Below, piece after piece: positions 8,737 through 16,593 of a DNA stretch of 44,688 nucleotides; the first letter of the stretch is position 1; every line of letters starts with the position of its first letter. Under the pieces are notes generated by a model. That model was not told the DNA's origin. It searched no databases and saw only the letters and a list, made by a program, of their open reading frames with translations. Made by a program: the position numbers and the translations under genes. The stretch is from Paraburkholderia silvatlantica. Lineage in GTDB: Bacteria > Pseudomonadota > Gammaproteobacteria > Burkholderiales > Burkholderiaceae. The stretch covers positions 1 to 44,688 of the forward strand of contig NZ_QEOL01000041.1 in NCBI RefSeq assembly GCF_003096715.1, given 5' to 3'.

Positions 8737-9129
8737 TTATTCCGCTTCCTGGACGTTCTCTTCCGCGACTTCCGGACGGTCGAGCAGTTCGACCAGTGCC
8801 ATCGGTGCGTTGTCGCCAACACGGAAACCGAACTTCAGGATACGCAGGTAGCCGCCCGGACGGTTCGCGAAACGCGGACCGAGCACGTCGAACAGCTTCG
8901 TGACCGAGTCACGATCGCGCAGGCGGTTGAACGCCAGACGGCGGTTTGCGAGCGACGGCTTCTTGCCCAGCGTGATGAGGGGCTCGACAACCTTACGGAG
9001 TTCCTTCGCCTTCGGCAGCGTCGTCTTGATGACTTCGTGCTCGATGAGCGAATTGGACATGTTACGGAGCATTGCCAGACGGTGGCTGCTCGTGCGGTTC
9101 AGTTTCCGCAGACCATGACGGTGACGCAT
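8737..9129 (-). CDS. rplQ: 50S ribosomal protein L17
   Basis: 130-residue L17, a large-subunit protein near the exit-tunnel opening. The N-terminus MRHRHGLRKLNRTSSHR is diagnostic and fixes the start at 9129; the 20 codons open upstream are not family-like. The C-terminal tail is acidic (EVAEENVQEAE), as in many proteobacterial L17 proteins. It is the last gene of the alpha operon, 139 bp after rpoA, from which a 12-bp hairpin separates it, and ends before an intrinsic terminator. Confidence 0.97.
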   Translation of the reverse strand: MRHRHGLRKLNRTSSHRLAMLRNMSNSLIEHEVIKTTLPKAKELRKVVEPLITLGKKPSLANRRLAFNRLRDRDSVTKLFDVLGPRFANRPGGYLRILKFGFRVGDNAPMALVELLDRPEVAEENVQEAE

Positions 9130-9220
9130 TTCAATTTCCTTGAAACAAAGTTTTGGTCCAGCTCTTCTATCGCCTCGCGGGTTTGGCAACCTCGACGAAG
9201 CACGGGCCGGTACGTGAAAA

Positions 9221-9255
9221 AGGCAAGACGCGGATTTTAAAGGAAAATCCGCGTC
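9221..9255 (-). terminator. 12-bp hairpin between rpoA and rplQ (weak terminator or processing site)
   Basis: Minus strand: GACGCGGATTTT (9255-9244 read as its pairing arm) and its perfect complement at 9238-9227 form a 12-bp stem with a five-base loop, starting 14 bp past the rpoA stop. The T-run (TTTTTC) comes only after five intervening bases, so RNA processing or 3'-end protection is as likely as termination. Confidence 0.5.
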
Positions 9256-9268
9256 CGTGCCACATACA

Positions 9269-10246
9269 TTACTTGTCGAGACCAGCCGGCGGCCAGTTTT
9301 CGAGCTTCATGCCGAGCGTGAGACCACGCGAAGCGAGCACTTCCTTGATCTCGTTGAGCGACTTGCGACCCAGGTTCGGGGTCTTGAGCAGCTCGTTCTC
9401 GGTGCGCTGGATCAGATCGCCGATGTAGTAGATGTTCTCGGCCTTCAGGCAGTTCGCCGAGCGAACCGTGAGTTCGAGATCGTCCACCGGACGCAGCAGG
9501 ATCGGGTCGATCTGCGGTGCGCGCGAAGGCGCTTCCGCGGCCGTTTCCGTGCCTTCCAGAGCCGCGAACACCGACAGCTGATCCACGAGAATGCGGGCCG
9601 ACTGGCGGATCGCTTCCTCAGGCGAAATCACGCCGTTGGTTTCGATGTTCATCACGAGCTTGTCGAGGTCGGTACGCTGTTCGACACGCGCGCTTTCCAC
9701 GGCGTAGCTCACGCGGCGAACCGGCGAGAACGACGCGTCCAGCACGATGCGGCCGATGATCTTGGCCGACTCGTCGCCGTAACGGCGCACGTTGCCCGGC
9801 ACGTAGCCGCGGCCCTTTTCGATCTTGATCTGCACGTCGAGCTTGCCGCCCTTCGTCAGATGCGCAACCACGTGCTCCGGGTTGATCACTTCGCAGTCGT
9901 GCGAGAGTTCGATATCGCCAGCGGTGACGACGCCTTCGCCTTCCTTGCGCAGCGTAACCGTCACTTCGTCACGGTTATGCAGCTTGAAAACGACACCCTT
10001 CAGGTTCAGCAGCAGGTTGACCACATCCTCTTGCACACCATCGAGCGTCGAGTATTCGTGCACGACGCCTGCGATCGTCACTTCGGTCGGCGCGTAGCCC
10101 ACCATCGACGACAGCAGCACGCGCCGGAGCGCGTTACCCAAGGTATGGCCATAACCGCGTTCGAACGGCTCCATGACCACTTTCGCGTGGTTGTCGCCGA
10201 GCGATTCCACAGCGATGATCTTGGGTTTCAACAAACTGGTTTGCAT
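9269..10246 (-). CDS. rpoA: DNA-directed RNA polymerase subunit alpha
   Basis: 325-residue alpha subunit. The N-terminal domain (about 1-235) dimerises and nucleates core assembly with beta and beta'; the C-terminal domain (about 250-325) binds UP elements and activators. Arg262 in LTVRSANCLKAENIYYIG corresponds to the DNA-binding Arg265 of E. coli. The linker (about 236-250) is Ala/Glu/Thr-rich. Family-typical length. It sits in the alpha operon after rpsD, but a full intrinsic-terminator structure lies in the 124-bp gap, and another hairpin follows the gene, so its expression is likely set separately from the ribosomal genes. Confidence 0.98.
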   Translation of the reverse strand: MQTSLLKPKIIAVESLGDNHAKVVMEPFERGYGHTLGNALRRVLLSSMVGYAPTEVTIAGVVHEYSTLDGVQEDVVNLLLNLKGVVFKLHNRDEVTVTLRKEGEGVVTAGDIELSHDCEVINPEHVVAHLTKGGKLDVQIKIEKGRGYVPGNVRRYGDESAKIIGRIVLDASFSPVRRVSYAVESARVEQRTDLDKLVMNIETNGVISPEEAIRQSARILVDQLSVFAALEGTETAAEAPSRAPQIDPILLRPVDDLELTVRSANCLKAENIYYIGDLIQRTENELLKTPNLGRKSLNEIKEVLASRGLTLGMKLENWPPAGLDK

Positions 10247-10308
10247 AGGTTTTCCTTTTCAATACCCTCGGCTCGTTACACCGATAAGGCTGAGATGGCA
10301 ACAACCTG

Positions 10309-10362
10309 AAAAAAACGGCCGAGGTTGCCTCCTGCGCGAAGCACAGAGGTTACCCCGGCCGT
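10309..10362 (-). terminator. Intrinsic terminator/attenuator between rpsD and rpoA
   Basis: Starting 9 bp after the rpsD stop, the minus strand has ACGGCCGGGGT (10362 onward) pairing, with a wobble and a small internal loop, to a complementary arm ending in CGGCCGT at 10321-10315, followed directly by a run of T (10315-10309). The stem is about 14 bp in a 48-base hairpin. This is a complete terminator inside an otherwise continuous operon; partial read-through is required unless rpoA has its own promoter. Confidence 0.75.
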
Positions 10363-10370
10363 CAATCCGA

Positions 10371-10994
10371 TTACCGCGAATACAATTCGACGATCAGGCT
10401 TTCGTTGATGTCGCCAGCGATGTCGCTGCGCTCAGGCATGCCCTTGAACGTGCCTTCGAACTTCTTCGCGTCGACCGACACCCAACCCGCCATGCCGCCT
10501 TGCTCTGCGAGCGAGAGGGCTTCGACGATACGCGCCTGCTTCTTCGCCTTTTCGCGAATCGCGACGACGTCGCCAGCCTTCACTTGCATCGACGGGATGT
10601 TCGCGACGACGCCGTTCAGCGTGAGAGCCTTGTGGCTCACGAGCTGACGCGCTTCAGCGCGGGTCGATGCGAAGCCCATGCGGTACACGACGTTGTCGAG
10701 ACGCGACTCGAGCAGCTTCAGCAGGTTTTCGCCGGTGTTGCCCTTGATACGGTCAGCTTCCGCGAAGTAGCGGCGGAACTGGCGCTCGAGCACGCCGTAG
10801 ATACGCTTCACTTTCTGCTTTTCGCGCAGCTGCGTGCCGTAGTCGGACGTACGTGCGCCCGAGGTGCGGCCGTGCTGACCCGGCTTGCTGTCGAGCTTGC
10901 ACTTGTCGGCGAGCGAGCGGCGTGCGCTCTTCAGGAAGAGGTCGGTGCCTTCACGGCGGGACAGCTTGGCCTTCGGGCCGATATAACGTGCCAC
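10371..10994 (-). CDS. rpsD: 30S ribosomal protein S4
   Basis: 207-residue S4, a primary 16S rRNA binder that starts assembly of the 30S body and forms part of the mRNA entry helicase. It has the long N-terminal arm and the S4 RNA-binding module around residues 97-160 (LDNVVYRMGFASTRAEARQL). Only one cysteine is present near the N-terminus, so this is the zinc-free form. In E. coli S4 represses the alpha operon translationally at the rpsM leader. Lies 153 bp after rpsK; that gap holds a CGCCG-GAAA-CGGCG tetraloop hairpin but no gene. A terminator-like structure separates it from rpoA. Confidence 0.98.
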   Translation of the reverse strand: MARYIGPKAKLSRREGTDLFLKSARRSLADKCKLDSKPGQHGRTSGARTSDYGTQLREKQKVKRIYGVLERQFRRYFAEADRIKGNTGENLLKLLESRLDNVVYRMGFASTRAEARQLVSHKALTLNGVVANIPSMQVKAGDVVAIREKAKKQARIVEALSLAEQGGMAGWVSVDAKKFEGTFKGMPERSDIAGDINESLIVELYSR

Positions 10995-11147
10995 GTTGCT
11001 TTCCTTCGATAATTGATCACGCGAAACCCCTGGAGGTATCGCGCTAGTCCGGCCCTTTGGACCGAACGGTGGGCTTAGTCAATTCAATAACGCCGAGAGC
11101 CTGGGTCGCCGTTTCCGGCGGCTCAGGCGAACGGCTAACGCGACGCC

Positions 11148-11552
11148 TTAGATACGGCGGCGCTTCGGCGGACGGCAGCCGTTGTGCGGGACCGGCGTCA
11201 CGTCGGAGATCGCGGTGATCTTGATGCCAAGACCATGCAGCGCGCGCACCGCCGATTCGCGGCCAGGACCGGGGCCCTTGATCCGCACTTCGAGGTTCTT
11301 CACGCCGTATTCCATCGCCACGCGGCCAGCCGACTCGGCTGCGACCTGAGCTGCGAAGGGGGTCGACTTACGCGAACCCTTGAAGCCCTGACCGCCCGAC
11401 GTTGCCCAGGCAAGCGCGTTGCCTTGACGGTCGGTGATCGTGATGATGGTGTTGTTGAACGACGCGTGAACGTGAACCACGCCCTCGGCGACGTTCTTCT
11501 TAACCTTCTTGCGAACGCGTTGCGCCGCGGAGTTGTTCGAAGCCTTAGCCAT
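11148..11552 (-). CDS. rpsK: 30S ribosomal protein S11
   Basis: 134-residue S11, located on the 30S platform where it contacts the 3' minor domain of 16S rRNA and the Shine-Dalgarno helix. Diagnostic segments are VHASFNNTIITITDRQGN (26-43) and the C-terminal DVTPVPHNGCRPPKRRRI. The N-terminus is lysine-rich, as usual. The family length is complete. It follows rpsM by 28 bp in the alpha operon and is followed after 153 bp by rpsD. Confidence 0.98.
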   Translation of the reverse strand: MAKASNNSAAQRVRKKVKKNVAEGVVHVHASFNNTIITITDRQGNALAWATSGGQGFKGSRKSTPFAAQVAAESAGRVAMEYGVKNLEVRIKGPGPGRESAVRALHGLGIKITAISDVTPVPHNGCRPPKRRRI

Positions 11553-11580
11553 TACGTTTTCCTGTAACTTTCAGTTCCGC

Positions 11581-11946
11581 TTACTTCTTCAGCGACTGTG
11601 CTGCGCGGCGCGGACCCTTACGCGTACGTGCGTTGGTACGCGTACGTTGGCCACGCAGGGGCAGGCCCTTGCGATGGCGCACGCCGCGGTAGCAGCCGAG
11701 GTCCATCAGGCGCTTGATGTTCATCGTCACTTCACGGCGGAGATCGCCTTCGACGACAAACTTGCCCACTTCCTCACGCAGCTTTTCCAGATCCGCGTCG
11801 TTCAGGTCCTTGACCTTCTTGTTGAACGGCACACCGGCGGCCACGCAGATGTTGCGCGAACGCGTGCGGCCAACACCAAAAATTGCCGTCAGGCCGATTT
11901 CGGTGTGCTGGTGGTTCGGGATGTTAACCCCTGCAATACGAGCCAT
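11581..11946 (-). CDS. rpsM: 30S ribosomal protein S13
   Basis: 121-residue S13 of the 30S head, which forms intersubunit bridges B1a/B1b and touches the P-site tRNA through its basic C-terminal tail. Starts MARIAGVNIPNHQHTEIGLT and ends in the basic GQRTRTNARTRKGPRRAAQ region. It is the first gene of the alpha operon in the E. coli scheme. Here it follows rpmJ by only 35 bp, and a small hairpin with a T-run in that gap marks the spc/alpha border. AGG lies upstream of the ATG. Confidence 0.98.
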   Translation of the reverse strand: MARIAGVNIPNHQHTEIGLTAIFGVGRTRSRNICVAAGVPFNKKVKDLNDADLEKLREEVGKFVVEGDLRREVTMNIKRLMDLGCYRGVRHRKGLPLRGQRTRTNARTRKGPRRAAQSLKK

Positions 11947-11961
11947 TGTTTTTCCTCAAAC

Positions 11962-11979
11962 AAAAAGCGCAAGCGCGCT
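11962..11979 (-). terminator. Small terminator-like hairpin at the spc/alpha border
   Basis: Minus strand AGCGC-GCTT-GCGCT followed by TTTTG, beginning three bases after the rpmJ stop and ending about 15 bases before the rpsM start. With a 5-bp stem it is weak, probably an attenuator rather than a full stop. Confidence 0.4.
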
Positions 11980-11981
11980 AA

Positions 11982-12098
11982 TCAGCCTTGGCGCTGCTTG
12001 TGGCGCGGGTCCGAGCTGCAGATCACGCGAACGACGCCGTTGCGCTTGATGATTTTGCAGTTGCGGCAAATGCGCTTTACCGATGCCATCACTTTCAT
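11982..12098 (-). CDS. rpmJ: 50S ribosomal protein L36 (zinc-ribbon form)
   Basis: A 38-residue protein, MKVMASVKRICRNCKIIKR then NGVVRVICSSDPRHKQRQG, recognised as L36, the smallest large-subunit protein, which binds 23S rRNA near the GTPase region. The zinc ligands Cys11, Cys14, Cys27 and His33 are all present, so this is the C+ form. The extra MKVMA start resembles the form usual in beta-proteobacteria. It lies between infA (21 bp upstream) and rpsM, its standard place at the end of the spc operon. Confidence 0.95.
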   Translation of the reverse strand: MKVMASVKRICRNCKIIKRNGVVRVICSSDPRHKQRQG

Positions 12099-12119
12099 GA
12101 TATTACCCTTTTTCCTAAA

Positions 12120-12338
12120 TCACTTCGCCCGGAACACGATCCGCGCACGCGACAGATCGTAAGGCGTCAACTCAACCGTCACCTTGTCGCCCGGGAGAAT
12201 GCGGATGTAGTGCATCCGCATCTTTCCGGAAATATGTCCCAGAACGACATGGCCGTTTTCCAGCTTCACCCGGAAGGTCGCGTTGGGGAGGTTTTCGATA
12301 ACCTCGCCCTGCATCTGGATTACATCGTCTTTGGCCAT
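12120..12338 (-). CDS. infA: Translation initiation factor IF-1
   Basis: 72-residue IF-1, a single S1-like OB-fold that fills the 30S A site during initiation with IF-2 and IF-3. Core motifs: FRVKLENGHVVLGHISGKMR (22-41) and YIRILPGDKVTVELTPYDLS (44-63). It starts only 8 bp after secY ends and is followed by rpmJ. Many Burkholderiales carry a second infA elsewhere; this is the copy in the ribosomal cluster, close to the canonical E. coli sequence. Confidence 0.97.
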   Translation of the reverse strand: MAKDDVIQMQGEVIENLPNATFRVKLENGHVVLGHISGKMRMHYIRILPGDKVTVELTPYDLSRARIVFRAK

Positions 12339-12346
12339 AGGTCCTT

Positions 12347-13693
12347 TTAACGCATCGGGACGCCGCCGCCCTTGAAGTTGGCCTTCTTGAGCAGCGATTC
12401 ATATTGTTGCGACATCACGTACGACTGCACCTGCGCCATGAAGTCCATTGTGACGACGACAATGATCAGCAGCGACGTTCCACCAAAATAAAACGGCACA
12501 TTCCAGCGCAGCACCAGAAACTCCGGCAGCAGGCAAACGAACACGATATAGATCGCACCGGCCAGCGTCAGACGCGTGAGGATGCGGTCGATATAGCGTG
12601 CCGTCTGATCGCCCGGACGGATGCCAGGTACGAACGCGCCACTCTTTTTCAGGTTGTCGGCCGTTTCCCTGCTGTTGAACACCAGTGCGGTGTAGAAGAA
12701 GCAGAAGAACACGATCGCCAACGCATACAGCAACACGTACACGGGCTGGCCAGGCTTGAGGGCTTCGGCCACATTGTGCAGCGTGTCCGCAAACCAGCCG
12801 GTTCGCGAACCCGAACTGAACCAGTTCAGGATGGTTGCCGGGAACAGGATGATCGACGACGCGAAGATCGGCGGAATCACACCCGACATGTTCAGCTTGA
12901 GCGGCAGGTGGGACGACTGCCCGCCGTAAATCTTGTTACCGACCTGACGCTTCGCATAGTTCACGAGGATCTTGCGCTGGCCGCGTTCGATGAACACCAC
13001 CAGGTACGTCACGGCTGCGATCAGAACGACCACGATGATCGCCGAGATGATGCTCATCGAGCCGGTGCGAACCAGTTCGAAAAGACCACCGAGCGCATTC
13101 GGGAAGCCTGCCGCGATCCCGCCGAAGATGATGATCGAGATACCGTTGCCAAGCCCGCGTTCCGTGATCTGCTCACCAAGCCACATCAGGAACATCGTGC
13201 CCGTTACGAGCGTCACGACCGTCGTCAAGCGGAACACCATGCCCGGATCGATCACGAGGCCAGGCTGATTTTCCAGCGCGACCGCGATGCCGAACGCCTG
13301 AAACGTCGCCAGCACCACCGTGAAGATCCGCGTGTACTGCGTGATCTTGCGTTGTCCAGCCTGCCCTTCCTTCTTCAGCGCTTCCAGCTGCGGCGAAACG
13401 ATCGCCATCAGCTGCAGGATGATCGACGCCGAAATATACGGCATGACACCCAGCGCGAAGATCGTGAACCGCGACAGTGCGCCACCCGAGAACATGTTGA
13501 ACATGCCAAGGATGCCGCCCGACTGGCTCTGAAAGAGCTTCGCCAGCTGGTCCGGATCGATACCCGGAACCGGAATATGCGCGCCGATACGATAAACGAC
13601 CAACGCCAGCAGCAGGAACACTGCACGCCGGCGCAGGTCGCCGAATTTCGGAGCGCTGCGACCGGTTTTTGCGAGACTCGGGCTGTTAGCCAA
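12347..13693 (-). CDS. secY: Protein translocase subunit SecY
   Basis: 448-residue SecY, the pore-forming subunit of the SecYEG inner-membrane channel for preproteins and membrane proteins. About ten transmembrane helices can be traced, beginning with AVFLLLALVVYRIGAHIPVPG (about 23-43) followed by the plug region (GGILGMFNMFSGGAL). Basic cytoplasmic loops with conserved GQRKI-type segments precede helices 4 and 7. It sits between rplO (59 bp upstream) and infA (8 bp downstream), its normal place in the spc operon. Its partner SecE is encoded near 43 kb in this window. Confidence 0.98.
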   Translation of the reverse strand: MANSPSLAKTGRSAPKFGDLRRRAVFLLLALVVYRIGAHIPVPGIDPDQLAKLFQSQSGGILGMFNMFSGGALSRFTIFALGVMPYISASIILQLMAIVSPQLEALKKEGQAGQRKITQYTRIFTVVLATFQAFGIAVALENQPGLVIDPGMVFRLTTVVTLVTGTMFLMWLGEQITERGLGNGISIIIFGGIAAGFPNALGGLFELVRTGSMSIISAIIVVVLIAAVTYLVVFIERGQRKILVNYAKRQVGNKIYGGQSSHLPLKLNMSGVIPPIFASSIILFPATILNWFSSGSRTGWFADTLHNVAEALKPGQPVYVLLYALAIVFFCFFYTALVFNSRETADNLKKSGAFVPGIRPGDQTARYIDRILTRLTLAGAIYIVFVCLLPEFLVLRWNVPFYFGGTSLLIIVVVTMDFMAQVQSYVMSQQYESLLKKANFKGGGVPMR

Positions 13694-13752
13694 GTAGCTT
13701 CTCCGATGCAGATGCTAGTGACGGCGGGCAAGCCCGCACGCACCACTCACAA

Positions 13753-14187
13753 TCACTCGGCAAAAGAACCGCCTGCTGCTTCAATCGCAGCACGCGCATT
13801 CTTCGTCGCACCCAGACCCTTCACGACGACCTTACGCTTGATCTCGCCGGTGGCGATGATCTTCGCGCTCCTGGTCAGTTCGCCCACGAGGCCTGCCTGC
13901 TTGAGAGCCAGCAGATCGATTTCGTCGACCGGCAGCTTCTCGATGTCGGCAAGGCGCACTTCACCGACGAATTCCTTCGTCAGCGAGGTGAAGCCGCGCT
14001 TCGGCAGACGACGCTGCAGCGGCATTTGACCGCCTTCGAAGCCAACCTTGTGGAAGCCGCCCGAACGCGATTTCTGACCCTTGTGACCACGGCCAGCGGT
14101 CTTGCCGAGGCCGGAGCCGATGCCGCGACCGACGCGACGCTTTGCGTGCTTCGCGCCTTCTGCCGGCTTCAGGTTATTCAATTCCAT
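13753..14187 (-). CDS. rplO: 50S ribosomal protein L15
   Basis: 144-residue L15, a late-assembling large-subunit protein. The N-terminus MELNNLKPAEGAKHAKRRVG and the glycine-rich segment RGIGSGLGKTAGRGHKGQ are diagnostic. The ATG at 14187 has AGGAG six bases upstream; an in-frame TTG two codons earlier is too close to that site. Follows rpmD by 29 bp and precedes secY by 59 bp. Confidence 0.97.
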   Translation of the reverse strand: MELNNLKPAEGAKHAKRRVGRGIGSGLGKTAGRGHKGQKSRSGGFHKVGFEGGQMPLQRRLPKRGFTSLTKEFVGEVRLADIEKLPVDEIDLLALKQAGLVGELTRSAKIIATGEIKRKVVVKGLGATKNARAAIEAAGGSFAE

Positions 14188-14216
14188 TTTCAACTCCTGG
14201 AGTCCTGGTCGACCGC

Positions 14217-14399
14217 TTAGCCGATGACCTTGACGAGGTACGAGACCTTGTTGATCATGCCGCGCACAGCCGGCGTGTCCTGCAGCTCGGAAACCGAGTT
14301 CAGGCGGCGCAGGCCGAGACCGCGCACGGTGGCACGGTGCGATTCGCGGGTCCCAATCAGGCTCTTGACGAGCTGAACCTTGACAGTTTTATCAGACAT
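14217..14399 (-). CDS. rpmD: 50S ribosomal protein L30
   Basis: 60-residue L30 with the short bacterial form: MSDKTVKVQLVKSLIGTR followed by the HRATVRGLGLRRLNSV motif. The start is taken at the ATG at 14399, which gives the usual N-terminus; an in-frame GTG three codons upstream is possible but less likely. Only a weak purine stretch precedes it, so translation may be coupled to rpsE, whose stop lies 11 bp upstream. Confidence 0.96.
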   Translation of the reverse strand: MSDKTVKVQLVKSLIGTRESHRATVRGLGLRRLNSVSELQDTPAVRGMINKVSYLVKVIG

Positions 14400-14410
14400 G
14401 GTGCCCACCC

Positions 14411-14929
14411 TTAGCCCAGAATGTCTTCGACGGACTTGCCGCGCTTCGCTGCGATGTCAGCCGGGGTCGACTGCTTGCGCAGGCCGTCCAGCGTGGCACG
14501 AACGAGGTTGTACGGGTTCGTCGAACCGTGGCTCTTGGCCACGACGTTCTGCACGCCCATCACGTCGAACACTGCGCGCATCGGGCCGCCGGCGATAACA
14601 CCGGTACCGTCCTTCGCCGGAGCGAGGAGGACCACCGATGCGCCGTGCTTGCCGTGCACTTCGTGTTGCAGGGTGCCGTTCTTCAGGGGCACCTTGAACA
14701 TGTTGCGGCGAGCCTGTTCCATCGCCTTCTGGACAGCGACCGGCACTTCCTTAGCCTTGCCCTTGCCCATACCGACGCGGCCATCACCGTCGCCAACCAC
14801 GGTCAGTGCGGCGAAGCCGAGAATACGGCCACCCTTCACGACCTTGGTCACGCGGTTGACCGAAATCATTTTTTCGCGAAGGCCGTCGTCGCGCTCGTCA
14901 GCCTGAACTTTCGCTTGCATCTTTGCCAT
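14411..14929 (-). CDS. rpsE: 30S ribosomal protein S5
   Basis: 172-residue S5, part of the mRNA entry tunnel with S3 and S4 and important for decoding accuracy. The double-stranded-RNA-binding-like N-terminal domain contains VNRVTKVVKGGRILGFAALT (25-44), where spectinomycin-resistance changes map; this loop reads wild-type. The C-terminal domain includes GVQNVVAKSHGSTNPYNLVR. Follows rplR by 14 bp and precedes rpmD by 11 bp in the spc operon. Confidence 0.98.
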   Translation of the reverse strand: MAKMQAKVQADERDDGLREKMISVNRVTKVVKGGRILGFAALTVVGDGDGRVGMGKGKAKEVPVAVQKAMEQARRNMFKVPLKNGTLQHEVHGKHGASVVLLAPAKDGTGVIAGGPMRAVFDVMGVQNVVAKSHGSTNPYNLVRATLDGLRKQSTPADIAAKRGKSVEDILG

Positions 14930-14943
14930 GACGAATTCCTTCC

Positions 14944-15309
14944 TTAGAACTTGAGCCCGGCTTCGCGCGCAGCATCAGCCAGCGCCTTGACGCGGCCGTG
15001 ATAGCGGAAACCCGAGCGGTCGAAGGCGACGGATTCGATGCCGGCTGCCTTGGCCTTTTCTGCGATACGCTTGCCGATCAGCGTGGCAGCGGCGACGTTG
15101 CCGCCCTTGCCCGACTGGTCAGCCAGTTGCGCACGCACTTCGGCTTCGAGCGTCGACGCGCTGGCCAGCACCTTGGTGCCGCAGGGCGAGAACACTTGCG
15201 CATAGATGTGCGTGTTCGTGCGATGCACGGCCAGACGCGCGACCTGCAGCTCAGCGATCTTGAGACGCGTCTGACGAGCGCGGCGCAGGCGAGATTGAGT
15301 CTTATCCAT
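14944..15309 (-). CDS. rplR: 50S ribosomal protein L18
   Basis: 121-residue L18, which binds 5S rRNA with L5 and L25 and ties it to the central protuberance. The arginine-rich start (MDKTQSRLRRARQTRLKI) and the closing segment FDRSGFRYHGRVKALADAA are typical. Complete length. Follows rplF by 12 bp. Confidence 0.98.
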   Translation of the reverse strand: MDKTQSRLRRARQTRLKIAELQVARLAVHRTNTHIYAQVFSPCGTKVLASASTLEAEVRAQLADQSGKGGNVAAATLIGKRIAEKAKAAGIESVAFDRSGFRYHGRVKALADAAREAGLKF

Positions 15310-15321
15310 GATTGCGCACCC

Positions 15322-15852
15322 TTACTTCTTCTTCGTTTCTTTGAGGATCACAACCTCGTCGGCGTAACGCACACCCTTGCCCTTGTAGGGCTCAGGCGGG
15401 CGATAACCGCGCACTTCTGCAGCGGTTTGGCCGACTTTCTGCTTGTCGATCCCCTTGATCACGATTTCCGTTTGCGACGGGGTTTCGGCCTTCACGCCTT
15501 CCGGCATCTGGTGCACCACGGGGTGCGAGAAACCCAGCGACAGGTTCAGCTTGTCGCCTTGCGCTTGAGCACGATAACCGACGCCAACCAGCGTCAGCTT
15601 GCGCTCGAAACCCTTCGTCACGCCTTGCACCATGTTCGCGACAATCGCGCGCATCGTGCCCGACATCGCATTGGCTTCGCGGCTTTCATCGGTCGGCTCG
15701 AACTTGAGCGTACCGTTGTCGTTCACCACCTTCACGAGGCGGTTCGCAGCTTGCGAAATCGTACCCAGCGGGCCCTTGACGGTAATCTTCTCGTCGCTGA
15801 GCGTCGCTTCTGCGCCTTGCAGCGCGATCGGGCTCTTACCTACTCGAGACAT
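15322..15852 (-). CDS. rplF: 50S ribosomal protein L6
   Basis: 176-residue L6, located near the sarcin-ricin loop and factor-binding site. It is made of two repeated domains, and the C-terminal part carries the family motif GYRPPEPYKGKGVRY (residues about 150-164). The start MSRVGKSPIAL is standard; GGAG lies upstream. Follows rpsH by 18 bp. Confidence 0.98.
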   Translation of the reverse strand: MSRVGKSPIALQGAEATLSDEKITVKGPLGTISQAANRLVKVVNDNGTLKFEPTDESREANAMSGTMRAIVANMVQGVTKGFERKLTLVGVGYRAQAQGDKLNLSLGFSHPVVHQMPEGVKAETPSQTEIVIKGIDKQKVGQTAAEVRGYRPPEPYKGKGVRYADEVVILKETKKK

Positions 15853-15870
15853 GTTTCTTCTCCTTAGGCC

Positions 15871-16266
15871 TTAAGCGACGTAGCAGATAACTTCGCCGCC
15901 GACGCCAGTAGCGCGCGCCTTGCGGTCCGTCATCACACCCTTCGGCGTCGAAACGATCGCCACGCCAAGGCCGTTCATGACCTGGGGGATTTCGTTGCGG
16001 CCGCGGTACACGCGCAGACCCGGCTTCGAGACGCGCTCGAGGCGCTCGATAACGGGACGGCCAGCGTAGTACTTCAACGCAATGTTCAATTCCGACTTCG
16101 CACCTTCGGTCTTCACCGCGAAGTCGTCGATATAACCTTCGTCCTTCAGAACCTGCGCAATCGCAATCTTCACTTTCGACGAGGGCATAGCAACCGAAAC
16201 CTTCTCGACCATCTGCGCATTGCGGATGCGAGTCAGCATATCGGCGATAGGATCACTCATGCTCAT
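15871..16266 (-). CDS. rpsH: 30S ribosomal protein S8
   Basis: 131-residue S8, a primary binder of the 16S central domain. In E. coli it also represses the spc operon by binding a site around rplE. The C-terminal motif ending GGEVICYVA and the N-terminal DPIADMLTRIRNAQ are diagnostic. Two in-frame ATGs are close together (MSMSD); the first has AGGAG eight bases upstream and matches the family length. Follows rpsN by 14 bp. Confidence 0.98.
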   Translation of the reverse strand: MSMSDPIADMLTRIRNAQMVEKVSVAMPSSKVKIAIAQVLKDEGYIDDFAVKTEGAKSELNIALKYYAGRPVIERLERVSKPGLRVYRGRNEIPQVMNGLGVAIVSTPKGVMTDRKARATGVGGEVICYVA

Positions 16267-16280
16267 TTATGTTTCTCCTA

Positions 16281-16586
16281 TTACCAGCTCGCCTTGGTGA
16301 CGCCAGGGATCTCACCACGGAACGCGATTTCACGAATCTTGTTACGTGCGAGACCGAATTTGCGGAACGTGCCACGCGGACGGCCCGTGATCGCGCAGCG
16401 GTTACGCTTGCGGGTCGGGTTCGAGTTGCGGGGCAGTTGTTGCAGTTCGAGGCGAGCTGCGTAGCGCTCTTCTTCCGACTTGCTTTGGTCGTCGATGATC
16501 GCCTTCAGCGCTGCGCGCTTCGGCGCAAATTTCGCTGCCAGACGAGCGCGCTTCTTTTCACGTTCGATCAGTGCCAGTTTAGCCAC
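16281..16586 (-). CDS. rpsN: 30S ribosomal protein S14 (long, zinc-free form)
   Basis: 101-residue S14 of the 30S head, adjacent to S3 and S10. It is the long C- form: the CXXC pairs of the short zinc-binding form are absent and only one cysteine occurs (CAITGRPRG near residue 63). The end FRGEIPGVTKASW is diagnostic. Lies 7 bp after rplE. Confidence 0.98.
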   Translation of the reverse strand: MAKLALIEREKKRARLAAKFAPKRAALKAIIDDQSKSEEERYAARLELQQLPRNSNPTRKRNRCAITGRPRGTFRKFGLARNKIREIAFRGEIPGVTKASW

Positions 16587-16593
16587 GGTAACC

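Noticed and set aside
9130..9189. 20-codon upstream extension of rplQ
   Set aside because: L17 begins at MRHRHGLRKLNR in all known relatives; the extension is not family-like.
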